Shown one piece after another: positions 15,381 to 25,327 of a stretch of 32,560 nucleotides of DNA. The stretch's first letter is position 1; each line of letters starts with the position of its first letter. A model generated the notes under the pieces. It had not been told where the DNA came from, did not search any database, and saw nothing but the letters and a program-made list of their open reading frames with translations. The position numbers and the translations under genes are program-made. This DNA is from Phaeodactylibacter sp. (GTDB lineage: Bacteria; Bacteroidota; Bacteroidia; Chitinophagales; Saprospiraceae), in NCBI GenBank assembly GCA_024102975.1, contig JAGFJD010000258.1:1-32560 (forward strand), given 5' to 3'.

Positions 15381-18300
15381 TTACGGCCTGGCCACTATCA
15401 AGCGCTCCGCTTTCACCTCCGCCCCGTTGATCAGGCTGACGACGTACAGGCCGCCGCTCCAGCCGCTGATCTGTACCTCGTAGCGGTTCTCGCCGGGGGT
15501 GGAAGCTACGCGCGCCGCCTGCACCATCCGGCCGTTGCCGTCGAGGATGCGGAGGGTGCTCACGGCTTCGGCATCCGGCCCCAGGGTGAAGCGGACTACG
15601 GCATAGTCCACCGCCGGGTTCGGCGCCAGTTGCAGGGCCAGGATGCCTGCCGTCCGTTCTGACGGCGACGGGCCATCCGTCCGGGTTACGGTAACGAAGT
15701 TGTCCGAAAGGCTCCAGCAGTCGTCCGTCAGCATAGCGATGGAGGCCGTATCGCCCGGCATGGCAATCAGGTTGCCGGTATAGGCCAATCCCCAGACCCG
15801 GCAAACGCCCGGCGCGGCGCCTTCAAAGTCGTAAGTGTCGCCGCTGATCACGTCCAGGATGACGTTGTCCTCGTCGGTGAGGACGAACACGAAGTTGGAG
15901 TTCGAAGCGCCTACGCTGATGAAGCTGACCTCGTCCGGTATGCTGTCGCCCACTACCACACTCACGGCATCGGCCGTATCGCTGGTGAAGACAGAGCCTC
16001 CATCCGGCGCTTCGCGGATAATGGTGATAAAATTCCCGGAAAGCTCGTAGCAACTGTCGGAAACCGGCGTCGTCATCAGGTCGTCATTAAAACCGATGGT
16101 GACCGGGCCGGTGACGGAAACGCCCCACACGTGGTAAACGCCCAAGCCGGCGCCCTCAAAGTCAATCACCGGGTTGATCACCTCGCCGACGATGACCCTG
16201 TCGTCTTCATCGGTAATGATGTAGCGGTACACCAGGTCCTGGCTGCTGGTCTGCATCTCCACGATGTCGGCCACCCCATCCATGGGGCACTGGTAGATGG
16301 TGTCCTGCCCTGCGGCCGCAGAGACGACGCCTCCGTCAACCTCCGGGCCGCGGCTCACCGAAACAAAGCCGGCGGACAGCTCAAAACAGCTGGTGGCCAG
16401 GTCGATGGCAGCGGCGTCTTCGCCAATGAGGTCGTTCAGCGTGCCGGTGTACGACAAGCCCCAGACGCGGTAGTTGCCAACGGGCAGCAGAGAGAAGTCG
16501 ATCTGGCTGTCCGTATAAACATCCAGTACGATATTGTTCACATCAGTCAGCAGGAAAACGTAGGCGTTGATTGCCGTGCTGGTCGTGATGAATTCCACCA
16601 CGCCGTCACTCGGGCCGAGGCAGACCAGGATGTCCGATTCCCCATCGCCGGTAGCCACCTGGCCGCCCTCCGGAAAGTCCCGGACGATCGTGATCACATT
16701 TTGCGAAAACGCAAAGCAGCCATCCGAAGGCGTAGCTTCTGTAATCACCTGCCCGACGTTGAGCGTCAGGTTGCCGGTGTAGGAAATGCCCCAGACTTTG
16801 GCAATGCCCATGCCGGCCAGCTCGAAGTTGAACATATTGCCCGGCGGCAGAAAACCGATAACGACATCGTTCTCGTTGGTAATGGCAAAAGCGTAATCAG
16901 CCGCCGTGGCGCTGGTCGTCGTAAAGAACTCCAGGTTGTCGGCCACGCCGTCGCCCACGCAGAGGTTGATGAGGTCCTGCCCGACGCCCAGGCTGGTGAA
17001 AATGGTGGCGCCATCAACGCCAATGGCGTTGATCTCCACAAAGTTGCTGGTCAGGTCATAACAATCGGTAGAGAGATCGATCAGGAAGATGTTGTCTCCG
17101 GGAACGAGGGACGGCTGGCCGGTGTACGACAAACCGTAGATGCGGTAAATGCCCGAAAGCGCCTGGTCGAAGTCGAACGTGGCGTCGTCCAGCGCGCTGA
17201 TGATGAAGTCGTTCTCATCTGTGACAACAAAGATGAAGGGGTTGTCGGAAGCGCCGTCCACGATGAACGTGACACTGTCGGCGATGCCGTCGCCCACGCA
17301 GATGTCCAGATTGACCGGCCCGGCCTCGGTACCGATCTCGCCGGCCTCCGGCGCCTGCCGGATGATGGTGATGAAGTTGTCGGACAGGTCAAAGCAGTCG
17401 TCGCTCAGCGTGTTGATATCGAGATTGTCGCTAACCTCGGCGAGGAGGTTGCCGGAATAGGCAAGCCCCCATACCCGGCATTCTCCGGCCGGGGCATCCT
17501 CAAAGTCGAAGCTGTCGCCGGCCGGCAGGGCCAGGATCTCGTTCTCGTCGTCTGTAATGATATATATGTACTGGCCGGCGGTGCCTGTGCTGTCAAACAT
17601 CACGACATCGGGATTGCCATCGCCGGGGCAGGTGTAGCGGATGGTGTTGCCGTTGGGCATGGCCACAGTGCCGCCTTCCGGCACTTCGCGGATGACGGTG
17701 ATAAAGTTGTCGGACAGGTCGAAGCAGTCGTCGCTGAGGGCCACGGCGGCGGCGTTGTCGCCCACCGCTGCGGTGAGGTTGCCGGAATAGGCCAGGCCCC
17801 AGACGCGGCAGGTACCCGGAGGAGCGCTGTCGAAATCGAAGCTGTCGCCGGCGGGCAGGGCGAGGATGTTGTTGTCTTCGTCGGTGATGACGTAGGCATA
17901 CAGTCCGCTCGTCCCCGCGCTGTCGAACATTACGACATCGGGGTTGCCATCGCCGGGGCAGGTGTAGCGGATGGTCTCGCCGTTGGGCATGGCCACGGTG
18001 CCGCCCTCGGGCACTTCGCGGATGACGGTGATGAAGTTGTCGGACAGGTCGAAGCAATCATCGCTCAGCAGAACGTCAGCAGCGTCATCGCCCAACTGGG
18101 CTGTAACCGTACCGGTGTACGCCAGCCCCCAGACGCGGGCGATGCCGATGCCGGCAAGGTCGAAGTCGACACTGTCGCCTCCCGGCAGGGCCAGGATGAT
18201 GTTGTCTTCGTCAGTGACCACATAGACATACTGGCCGGCCGTGCCGCTGCTGTCAAACCGGATGATGTCCGGGTTGCCGTCGCCGGGGCAGATCGCCACC

Positions 18301-21300
18301 TCGGTTTCGCCGTCCTCGGTGGCCACAGTGCCGCCTTCGGGCGTTTCGCGGATGACGGTAATGAAGTTATCGGACAAGTCGAAGCAGTCGTCGCTGAGGG
18401 CCACGGCGGCGGCGTTGTCGCCCACCTGTGCGGTGATGTTGCCGGTGTAAGCCAGGCCCCAGACGCGGCAGGTGCCGGCGGGCGCGCCGTCGAAGTCGGC
18501 GCTGTCGCCGGCGGGCAGGTCCAGGATGATGTTGTTCTCGTCGGTGACCACGTAAGCATACGCGCCGCCGGCCGTTCCGGTGCTGTCGAACATAACGATA
18601 TCCGCCACGCCGTCGCCGGGGCAGGTATACCGCACGGTCTCGCCGTTGGGCATGGCCACGGTACCGCCGGCGGGCGTTTCGCGGATGACGGTGATGAAGT
18701 TGTCGGACAGGTCGAAGCAGTCGTCGCTGAGGGCCACGGCGGCGGCGTTGTCGCCTACCTGGGCAGTGACGTTGCCGGTGTAAGCCAGGCCCCAGACGCG
18801 ACAGGTGCCGGCGGGCGCGCCGTCGAAGTCGAAGCTGTCGCCGGTTGGGAAGGCCAGGATGTTGTTGTCTTCATCGGTAACCACATAGGCGTATGGCGTA
18901 ATGCCGGCGCCCAGGCTGTCGAACCGGACGATGTCGGGGTTGCCGTCGCCGGGGCAGGTATACCGGATGGTTTCGCCGTTGGGCATCTGCACCGTGCCGG
19001 CTTCCGGCTGCTGGCGCACCACGGCTATAAAGTTGTCGGACAGGTCGAAGCAGTCGTCGCTGAGGGTCACGGCGGCGGCGTCATCGCCCACCTGTGCGGT
19101 GAGGTTGCCGGTGTAGGCCAGGCCCCAGACGCGGCAGATGCCGGCGGGCGCGCCGTCGAAGTCGAAGCTGTCGCCGGCGGGCACAGCCAGGATGCTATTC
19201 AGTTCGTCGGTGATCACGTACGTGAAGGACGGGCCGACGGTTCCGGTGCTGTCAAACAACAGGATGTCGGGGTTGCCGTCGCCCGGGCAGGTAAAGGCCA
19301 GGTTCGTACCGTCGCTCAGGGCAACCGATCCGCCATCGGGCGCTTCGCGGATGACGGTGATGAAGTTGTCGGACAGGTCGAAGCAATCGTCGCTGAGGGC
19401 CACGGCGGCGGCGTCATCGCCCACCTGTGCGGTGATGTTGCCGGTATAGGCCAGGCCCCAGACGCGGCAGGTGCCGGCAGGCGCGCCGTCGAAGTCGGCG
19501 CTGTCGCCGGCGGGTAGGTCCAGGATGATGTTGTTCTCGTCGGTGATCACGTAAGTGTACGGGCCGGAGGTTGTTCCGGTACTGTCAAACATCACGATAT
19601 CGGCCATGCCGTCGCCGGGGCAGGTGTAGCGGATGGTTTCGCCGTTGGGCATGGCCACGGTGCCGCCGTCGGGCGTTTCGCGCACGACGGTGATGAAGTT
19701 GTCGGACAGGCCGAAGCAGTCGTCGCTGAGGGCTACGGCGGCGGCGTCATCGCCCACCTGTGCGGTGATGTTGCCGGTATAGGCCAGGCCCCAGACGCGG
19801 CAGGTGCCGGCGGGCGCGCCGTCGAAGTCGGCGCTGTCGCCGGCGGGTAGGTCCAGGATGATGTTGTTCTCGTCGGTGATCACGTAGGCGTAGGAACCCG
19901 TGCCGGAGCCGGTGCTGTCGAACCGGACGATGTCGGGGTTGCCGTCGCCGGGGCAGGTATAGCGCAGGGTTTCGCCGTTGGGCATGGCCACGGTGCCGCC
20001 GTCTACGGATTCCCGGCGGATGGTGATGAAGTTGTCGGACAGGCCGAAGCAGCCGTCGGCCAGGATGGCGCTGGCAGCGTCATCGCCCACTTCGGCCAGC
20101 AGGGTGCCGCCGTAGGCGAGCCCCCAGACGCGGCAGGTGCCGACGTCGGCGCCTTCGAAGTCGAAGCTGCCGTCGTCGTCGATGGCCAGGATGATGTTGT
20201 CTTCGTCGGTGATCAGGTAGGTGTAATTGTCGGCGCCAACGGAGGTATTGATAAAACTGAATTCATCCGGGGTGCCGTCGCCGACGCAGGCAACGGCATC
20301 GGTACTGCCATCATCCAGCGATACCATGCCGCCGTCGGCTTCCTGGCGGATGACTTCAATGAAGTTTGCGGACAATTCGAAGCAGTCGTCGCTGAGGGCC
20401 ACGGCGGCGGCGTCGTCGCCCGCCTGGGCGGTGAGGTTGCCGGTGTACGACAGGCCCCAGATTCGGCAGGTGCCGGCGCCGGCGCCTTCGAAGTTGGCCG
20501 AGTTGCCGTCGGGAATGTCGAGGATGATGTTGTTGTCGTCGGTAATGACGAAAGTATAGGCTGCCGGCGAACTCGTCAGGTTGGTGAAGGAGAGGATATC
20601 GTCCTGCCCGTCGCCGACGCAGACGGTGGCGGAGGTTTCGCCGTTGGTGAGTTCGACCGTGCCCCCGTCGGGCTGCGAGCGGATAATTTCTATGAAGTTC
20701 TCCGACAAGCCGAAGCAGTCGCCGGCAAGCGGGTCTACGCCGACGACATCGCCCGGGCTGGCCGTCAGGGTGCCGGCGTAGGAGATGCCCCAGACGCGGG
20801 AAATGCCGGCGCCTAGGCCATCGAAGTCGAAGCTGTTGCCGGCGGCTACGGCGAGGACGACGTTGTTCTCATCGGTGATGAGATAAGCGTAGTTCTGGGT
20901 GACGGCGGCGGTCGTGGTGAAGGTGACGACATCGGGCACGCCGTCGCCGACGCAGACCGTTTCAGAGGTATTGCCGTCGGCGGTGGCAATAGCGCCGCCA
21001 TCGGGGGTGAAATTGGTGACGGTAATGAAGTTGTCGCTCAGGTTGCCGCAGAAGGAACCCAGGCCGGCGGTGGTGGCGTCCTGCCCGCGCCGGGCCGTTA
21101 TCTGGCCCAGCCAGGAGAAGGCGTACACCCGGAAGGTGCCTCCGCCGAGGCCTTCGAAGCTGAGCATCCCGCGGACGCTCACCCGGATAATGATATTATT
21201 TTCATCGGTGATCAGGAAGCTGACCGGCATTGCCAGCGACGTCGCCGAGAAGTTGATGGCCTCGTCCAGGCCGTCACCCTCACAGGCTACAACCTGGTCG

Positions 21301-21416
21301 CCACCGCCTTCAACGGTGACTAATACGTCTATACATCGGGCTGGGAACTGCGAATAAGCATTTTGGCCGCCCCAAAGCATAAGGCCAAATGCCAGAAGTA
21401 AAATTCTGAACTTCAT
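15381..21416 (-). CDS. giant secreted protein of 17 Cys-containing ~111-residue repeats with T9SS sorting domain
   Basis: A 2011-residue protein. The start is ATG 21416 (MKFRILLLAFGLMLWGGQNAYSQ), an obvious signal peptide; the frame remains open to 21701 but without protein-like sequence. After it come 17 tandem repeats of about 111 residues. Each shows C-(P/V)-GDG-xx-D, an aromatic strand Y-x-Y-(V/I)-(I/V)-TDE(N/D)N-x-I-L, F-D/E-x-A-xxG-x-CRVWGL-(A/S)-Y-(T/S)-G, then DDCF-x-LS-DNFI-x-V-x-R leading into a Gly-Gly linker. The GDG and DDC cysteines recur in almost every copy and may pair; the last repeat has Val in place of the first Cys. The end (LQLAPNPAVDYAVVRF...GLYVVSLINGAEVKAERLIVARP) is a type A T9SS sorting domain. 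No catalytic motif was found; a surface adhesin or structural fibre is a guess. I do not recognise the repeat family. Confidence 0.85.
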   Translation of the reverse strand: MKFRILLLAFGLMLWGGQNAYSQFPARCIDVLVTVEGGGDQVVACEGDGLDEAINFSATSLAMPVSFLITDENNIIIRVSVRGMLSFEGLGGGTFRVYAFSWLGQITARRGQDATTAGLGSFCGNLSDNFITVTNFTPDGGAIATADGNTSETVCVGDGVPDVVTFTTTAAVTQNYAYLITDENNVVLAVAAGNSFDFDGLGAGISRVWGISYAGTLTASPGDVVGVDPLAGDCFGLSENFIEIIRSQPDGGTVELTNGETSATVCVGDGQDDILSFTNLTSSPAAYTFVITDDNNIILDIPDGNSANFEGAGAGTCRIWGLSYTGNLTAQAGDDAAAVALSDDCFELSANFIEVIRQEADGGMVSLDDGSTDAVACVGDGTPDEFSFINTSVGADNYTYLITDEDNIILAIDDDGSFDFEGADVGTCRVWGLAYGGTLLAEVGDDAASAILADGCFGLSDNFITIRRESVDGGTVAMPNGETLRYTCPGDGNPDIVRFDSTGSGTGSYAYVITDENNIILDLPAGDSADFDGAPAGTCRVWGLAYTGNITAQVGDDAAAVALSDDCFGLSDNFITVVRETPDGGTVAMPNGETIRYTCPGDGMADIVMFDSTGTTSGPYTYVITDENNIILDLPAGDSADFDGAPAGTCRVWGLAYTGNITAQVGDDAAAVALSDDCFDLSDNFITVIREAPDGGSVALSDGTNLAFTCPGDGNPDILLFDSTGTVGPSFTYVITDELNSILAVPAGDSFDFDGAPAGICRVWGLAYTGNLTAQVGDDAAAVTLSDDCFDLSDNFIAVVRQQPEAGTVQMPNGETIRYTCPGDGNPDIVRFDSLGAGITPYAYVVTDEDNNILAFPTGDSFDFDGAPAGTCRVWGLAYTGNVTAQVGDNAAAVALSDDCFDLSDNFITVIRETPAGGTVAMPNGETVRYTCPGDGVADIVMFDSTGTAGGAYAYVVTDENNIILDLPAGDSADFDGAPAGTCRVWGLAYTGNITAQVGDNAAAVALSDDCFDLSDNFITVIRETPEGGTVATEDGETEVAICPGDGNPDIIRFDSSGTAGQYVYVVTDEDNIILALPGGDSVDFDLAGIGIARVWGLAYTGTVTAQLGDDAADVLLSDDCFDLSDNFITVIREVPEGGTVAMPNGETIRYTCPGDGNPDVVMFDSAGTSGLYAYVITDEDNNILALPAGDSFDFDSAPPGTCRVWGLAYSGNLTAAVGDNAAAVALSDDCFDLSDNFITVIREVPEGGTVAMPNGNTIRYTCPGDGNPDVVMFDSTGTAGQYIYIITDDENEILALPAGDSFDFEDAPAGECRVWGLAYSGNLLAEVSDNLDINTLSDDCFDLSDNFITIIRQAPEAGEIGTEAGPVNLDICVGDGIADSVTFIVDGASDNPFIFVVTDENDFIISALDDATFDFDQALSGIYRIYGLSYTGQPSLVPGDNIFLIDLSTDCYDLTSNFVEINAIGVDGATIFTSLGVGQDLINLCVGDGVADNLEFFTTTSATAADYAFAITNENDVVIGFLPPGNMFNFELAGMGIAKVWGISYTGNLTLNVGQVITEATPSDGCFAFSQNVITIVRDFPEGGQVATGDGESDILVCLGPSDGVVEFITTSTAINAYVFLLTDVNNIVLDVYTDSQIDFSLLPVGNYRVWGLSYTGTLNDLIGEDAAAIDLATSCFELSAGFVSVSRGPEVDGGVVSAAAGQDTIYQCPMDGVADIVEMQTSSQDLVYRYIITDEDDRVIVGEVINPVIDFEGAGLGVYHVWGVSVTGPVTIGFNDDLMTTPVSDSCYELSGNFITIIREAPDGGSVFTSDTADAVSVVVGDSIPDEVSFISVGASNSNFVFVLTDEDNVILDVISGDTYDFEGAAPGVCRVWGLAYTGNLIAMPGDTASIAMLTDDCWSLSDNFVTVTRTDGPSPSERTAGILALQLAPNPAVDYAVVRFTLGPDAEAVSTLRILDGNGRMVQAARVASTPGENRYEVQISGWSGGLYVVSLINGAEVKAERLIVARP
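15700..21350 (-). repeat. 330/333-bp coding tandem repeats
   Basis: Repeats encoding the 17 domains. Equivalent points (the codons for DNFI) fall at 17701, 18031, 18361, 18694, 19027, 19360, 19693 and 20026, giving periods of 330 then 333 bp. The middle copies (about 17600-20000) are nearly identical at DNA level while the outer ones have diverged, consistent with expansion or gene conversion in the centre. Confidence 0.9.
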
Positions 21417-21795
21417 AGTAGCATTAGTTTTAAAATTATGATTCCGGCAAACGCTGGGCAAGGTACAGCGCGTGTCGTCGTGTAAACAATAAGGGGGGAA
21501 TGAATAATAGCACCTGGTGGCCGGCGGAGCATTGGACGTACAGGCATTCAGCAAGCAGCAGGCAGGTTTCTCAAAGCAGGGACGGAGGCCGGGCTTCGCT
21601 TCAAAGGAATAATTCCGCCGGTGATTAAGGGATAATAGCCACAGCGAAGTTATTATATTTTTTTCTATAATAAAAGAGCTGTCGCGGGAATTTTTCAGCA
21701 CCTGGGATTTCTACTTAACGGAGATTGGTGGAGCCTGGTTTCAACTTCACAAAATATAAAAAATAACAGACAAAACAAAGGCCTGGCTAGTTTAT
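21417..21795. other. 379-base upstream region of the 17-repeat gene
   Basis: Lies between two minus-strand genes and should carry the promoter of the giant gene. It is partly AT-rich (21640-21700 and 21740-21780). I found no exact TAnnTTTG/TTG pair on the minus strand, no hairpin comparable to the others, and no small gene. Confidence 0.5.
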
Positions 21796-24507
21796 CTATT
21801 CAACGAGATTGATCAGGGTCCGGTAATCATCGAACGGAGCGTCTTCGTCTTTCATTTCCAGGAGGCCCAGCAGGTGTTGCCCGTCGTAGGCGTCTTCGAG
21901 GCTGGAGCGGGTTTGCTGGCACCGTATTTCGACCTCTCCTTTTCGGATTTGCTCCATACGCCAGCGGTAGGTTGCTTCCATGCGGCTGATGATTCGTTGG
22001 TTGGCCTCGACGAGGCCCTCATCGGGGGCGATGGGGTTGATGTCCCGGAAGGCGTGGTTGTTGCGTGCCAGGAGCAGCCCTTTTTCCATGATGAAATAGG
22101 CGGTATGGGCCCAGCTGTGTCCCTGGCCCAGGAGGCGGGCGTAGAGGACGAGCTGGAGGTCTTCCTCATTGCGGATGGTGCGTTCGCGGTAGCTGGCGCC
22201 CCGCCACTTGAGGTCTATGACTGCCCTTTCGTCGCCACGGGCCAGGACGAGGTCCGCCCGGCCGTTGATGGCGACGCCCAGGAAGCGGCCGTCCAGCGGC
22301 TTTTCGGTTTCCAGCACTTCCCATCCGTTTTCCCGAATGTGGCGGACCAGGCTCCAGGCGGCGTATTTGACTCGCTGGACGAAGCTGGCGCGTTCGGGCT
22401 CCTTGCCGTAGAGCAGCATTACCGCCCCTTCGCGCCGCAGCAGGCCGGCTGTTTCCCGGTCGATAAAAGCGTCTACCTGTTGCTGGCTCCATTGCCGGAT
22501 ATCCTCGCGCAGCAGTTTTTCGAAATAGCGGTGAGCCAGGTTGCCCATCAGGGTATGCTCTTTAACAATGCTGAGGATGGAAGATTTGCGCAGGCGGATC
22601 TGGTGTTTGAACACCCACTGATAAGGGTAATAGAACAGGTCGTTCAGGCTGCTGAAGGTTTCCTCTTCCCGCCGGTCCAGTTTGCCGGCGGAGCGGATTC
22701 GGATGAAGGGTTGCGGCCGGCCGAGGGCCCGGCGTTCGAGCGCGGCATATCCCGGGAGCCGGAAGAGGGCGGTGAAGGGGGCCGGCGGCTGCCCTTCGTC
22801 GATGTCCAACGTGATGGCATCCAGCCCTTTGAAGGTGGCCTGCAGGTCGCCGAACAGGGGATGGGGGTGGGCATCCTGGCCGTTGGCCATTTCCGGCAGG
22901 ACGAGCATCAGCCGTTCTCCGCAGTGGAGGATAGGGCGCTTCCGCTGCCAGATGAGGCGGTTGTTTTCCAGGGCGGGGCCTTGCAGGAAAACGCCCTTTT
23001 TTTCCAGGCAGGCGATCTCCGGGCGGTACCAGCGGGAGAAAAAATGGACGGGTTCGTTCTGCGTGAAACCCCACCAGAGCAACCGGGGTACTTCGCCTAT
23101 GACGGCATCCGGCCGCTGTACGTAGGGGAGGGCCTCACATTCTCTGCCGCGCAATTGTACCGGCGCCGGCTCGTAGATGGTGCGCACGATGCGTTCGAGT
23201 TCCAGGTTGGACAGCCGTTCTTCGGGCAGGGCTTCGAGCAGCTCGCGGACCCTCCTGGCCTGCTCGCTGAGCACCAGCAGGGAGTTGTTCCTGCTGCCTT
23301 CTTCTTCGAAACACTCGAAGGCCCACTGGGCCAGGTAGGCGAAGATATCGATGACTTCGCTTTTAGGCACGGACCGGGACATGTCGTAGCGCCGGCGCCG
23401 GAACCAGAAGTTGTACTGGAAGTTGATTTTCTCCAGGTCGATGCCGGGGTTGTGTTCTGCCCGTTCCCGCATTTCGTCGAAGTAGCGGGCGATGGTGGCC
23501 CGCCAGCTGTCGCTGTCTATTCCCGGGGTCTGCGCCATCTGGGCGGCGATGCGGTAGGCCAGTTCCGCTTCCAGGGGTTTGGCGGAGAGGGAGACGAACT
23601 CCATGATCTTGTACGGGTCGATCGGCTCCCAGAGGAAGACAGTCACGAGCTTGAGCACCTGAAGGGTGGGCCGGGCCAGGGAAGCGGAGAGCTGGCCCAG
23701 GCCGGGCAGGCCTTCCTGAATGAGGGCGTGGCCGAATGCCCCGTCCTGCCCGGGAATGACGCAGGCGGGGCGGAAGCCCGGGTTGAGGCGAAGCAACTGG
23801 GCCAGGTAGGCCGCCAGGCCCGATTCGCGCTTGCCGCGAAGCAGGAGCAGGGTGCCGTCGCCCTGCAGCAATTGCTTGCCCGGTTGGGGCGCTGCGCCGT
23901 TCAGCCGCTGCTGGAAGCGGGCCAGGTCGGTATCGCCTTCGATCCGGGGCGGAGGCAGTTGCCGGGCCTCTATGCCTTTCTGCTGCAGCAGGGACAGCAG
24001 CCGCTGGAAGTGAACGGGCAGGAGTTCCCGGGGTTCGTTGATGAAAAAAGCATCGATGGGCAACTGCCGGCGGGGCAGGGCTTCCAGCACAGCGGCGAAA
24101 CGCCCGGCGTAACCCGGAGACAGCCCGCTCTCGCTTTCCCGGAGCAGTTGTTCCAGTCCGGCCAGGCACTGCAGGCGCTCCGGCTGGCCGGCCTCCGGCT
24201 GGAAATCCCAGCCGGCGAGCAGCAGCTCGTCCCGCCGCCTCAGCAGGTCGGCCGCCGTAGCGAACTGGTCGGCCTCAAAGGAGGGGCCGTAGAAGAACCC
24301 GGTGGCGGACTGCATCTGGGCCAGGATGGCCTGCCGGTACTGCTCAATGCGCAGGTATTCATCATCGGAGGGGTGCCCCAGCAGGCCAAGGTGGCTTTCC
24401 AGGAATTGCAGCAACCCCTGCGGGCCGAGGTGGAGCGCGCCGCCCACCGTATGATCCGGCAGGGGAAGGGCCGTATCGTCCAGCGCCATTCCGAAATAAA
24501 CGTTCAT
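21796..24507 (-). CDS. AddB-like PD-(D/E)XK nuclease family protein
   Basis: A 903-residue protein whose C-terminal third is a RecB-type nuclease domain: LMGNLAHRYFEKLL (motif with His), GRADLVLA with D752, VIDLKW with D765 and K767, and QLVLYARLL as the conserved Q-xxx-Y motif. The N-terminal two thirds resemble the degenerate helicase-like part of AddB/RexB subunits. No Walker A (GxxGK(T/S)) is visible, so this subunit is probably not an ATPase itself. Expected role: double-strand-break processing with an AddA-type helicase-nuclease, which is not in this window. The length is in the AddB range, although Bacteroidota versions vary. The start is ATG 24507 (MNVYFGMALDD). It is followed by a 379-base gap and the 17-repeat gene. 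The long plus-strand ORF opposite is a shadow. Confidence 0.75.
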   Translation of the reverse strand: MNVYFGMALDDTALPLPDHTVGGALHLGPQGLLQFLESHLGLLGHPSDDEYLRIEQYRQAILAQMQSATGFFYGPSFEADQFATAADLLRRRDELLLAGWDFQPEAGQPERLQCLAGLEQLLRESESGLSPGYAGRFAAVLEALPRRQLPIDAFFINEPRELLPVHFQRLLSLLQQKGIEARQLPPPRIEGDTDLARFQQRLNGAAPQPGKQLLQGDGTLLLLRGKRESGLAAYLAQLLRLNPGFRPACVIPGQDGAFGHALIQEGLPGLGQLSASLARPTLQVLKLVTVFLWEPIDPYKIMEFVSLSAKPLEAELAYRIAAQMAQTPGIDSDSWRATIARYFDEMRERAEHNPGIDLEKINFQYNFWFRRRRYDMSRSVPKSEVIDIFAYLAQWAFECFEEEGSRNNSLLVLSEQARRVRELLEALPEERLSNLELERIVRTIYEPAPVQLRGRECEALPYVQRPDAVIGEVPRLLWWGFTQNEPVHFFSRWYRPEIACLEKKGVFLQGPALENNRLIWQRKRPILHCGERLMLVLPEMANGQDAHPHPLFGDLQATFKGLDAITLDIDEGQPPAPFTALFRLPGYAALERRALGRPQPFIRIRSAGKLDRREEETFSSLNDLFYYPYQWVFKHQIRLRKSSILSIVKEHTLMGNLAHRYFEKLLREDIRQWSQQQVDAFIDRETAGLLRREGAVMLLYGKEPERASFVQRVKYAAWSLVRHIRENGWEVLETEKPLDGRFLGVAINGRADLVLARGDERAVIDLKWRGASYRERTIRNEEDLQLVLYARLLGQGHSWAHTAYFIMEKGLLLARNNHAFRDINPIAPDEGLVEANQRIISRMEATYRWRMEQIRKGEVEIRCQQTRSSLEDAYDGQHLLGLLEMKDEDAPFDDYRTLINLVE

Positions 24508-24555
24508 AAATTTTCGTAGTCTTTTCTTGATTTCCGATGTTTGTGCAGGGAGTGC

Positions 24556-24603
24556 CGGCTGTTTCCGGCCGGCATACTGGAGTCTCCAGGCCGGAAACAG
24601 CCG
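24556..24603. repeat. 15-bp inverted repeat in the divergent gap
   Basis: cggctgtttccggcc (24556-24570) pairs with ggccggaaacagccg (24589-24603). The loop contains a second small palindrome tggagtctcca. It sits between the divergently transcribed nuclease gene and the small membrane protein gene, so it is not at a 3' end and is more likely a repeat or regulatory site. Confidence 0.6.
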
Positions 24604-24711
24604 AAGTGCCTGCCTGTTCAGGGCAGCATTTAGGCTGTCACCGATTTGCAGATTAAAGGTAATTATTTTGGTGGCACGCCAGGATTATAACGCATAAAAA
24701 TTTATAACGCT

Positions 24712-25137
24712 ATGAGTGCCAGCTATCGGATTTGGATAATTTTTTTAGTTCTTTTTTTCCATGCGCAGGCCGGGGAAGGGGCGGCGGCAAGAGTTATAGC
24801 GCCTGATGCTGATCAGGCGAGAGTGCATTCTATTAAGGAAGTACGCCTGGAAAAGGCGCGGGCCAGGCTGGGCGGAAACCAGGAGAAGTACGAAAGGCGC
24901 CTCGGGCGCCTGGAGCGGAAAATGAAGAAGCGGGGCCTGGTTGGCGAAAACCAGGAGCAGGACGTATGGAATGACGACAAATTCCGGCTGGGCGCCCTGC
25001 TGTTGCTGGTCGCTATCGGCCTGGGCATCATCGGGGCCATCATTTCCCTGGGCGGGCTGTTCAGTTTCATGGCGGGCCTGTTCGCCCTGGCGGGCATCGT
25101 GCTGCTCATCTGGAGCCTGGTGGAGTATTATGGATAG
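24712..25137 (+). CDS. small two-TM membrane protein, paralogue A
   Basis: A 141-residue protein with signal peptide (residues 1-20, ending HAQA), a charged helical segment at about 36-80 rich in Arg/Lys/Glu (KEVRLEKARARLGGNQEKYERRLGRLERKMKKRG), and two hydrophobic helices at about 92-112 and 116-136 separated by a short Gly/Ser turn. It ends SLVEYYG. Architecture and spacing closely match the next gene (25328-25771), suggesting a tandem duplication that has diverged. No enzyme motif. Predicted inner-membrane protein with a periplasmic basic arm if the N-terminal segment is cleaved. Function unknown. Confidence 0.68.
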   Translation: MSASYRIWIIFLVLFFHAQAGEGAAARVIAPDADQARVHSIKEVRLEKARARLGGNQEKYERRLGRLERKMKKRGLVGENQEQDVWNDDKFRLGALLLLVAIGLGIIGAIISLGGLFSFMAGLFALAGIVLLIWSLVEYYG

Positions 25138-25327
25138 AGCGGGTTGGAAAATATGGTTATCTTACACTGTTAATTTGGAATCTCAAAATGAAACTTAGGT
25201 ATTCAGGTATTATGGTACTTCGGAGTTGTGGCCTATCCATTCCCCAGGGTATATATTGCGGTAGGCAGGGAGTCCCGGCCCGGCCATAAAACCGAAACAC
25301 CTAAACAATTACGAAACACGAAACATT

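Noticed and set aside
16131..19517. 1128-codon plus-strand ORF opposite the 17-repeat gene
   Set aside because: Antisense shadow: the repeat and high GC keep the frame free of stops, and its repetitive product mirrors the sense repeats. The sense strand has a signal peptide and sorting domain.
21417..21701. Upstream in-frame extension of the 17-repeat protein (start at 21701)
   Set aside because: The extra 95 residues are not protein-like, and the signal peptide begins at ATG 21416.
21874..24519. 881-codon plus-strand ORF opposite the AddB-like gene
   Set aside because: The opposite strand encodes clear nuclease motifs; this product is low-complexity Gly/Gln/Pro-rich with no recognisable domain.
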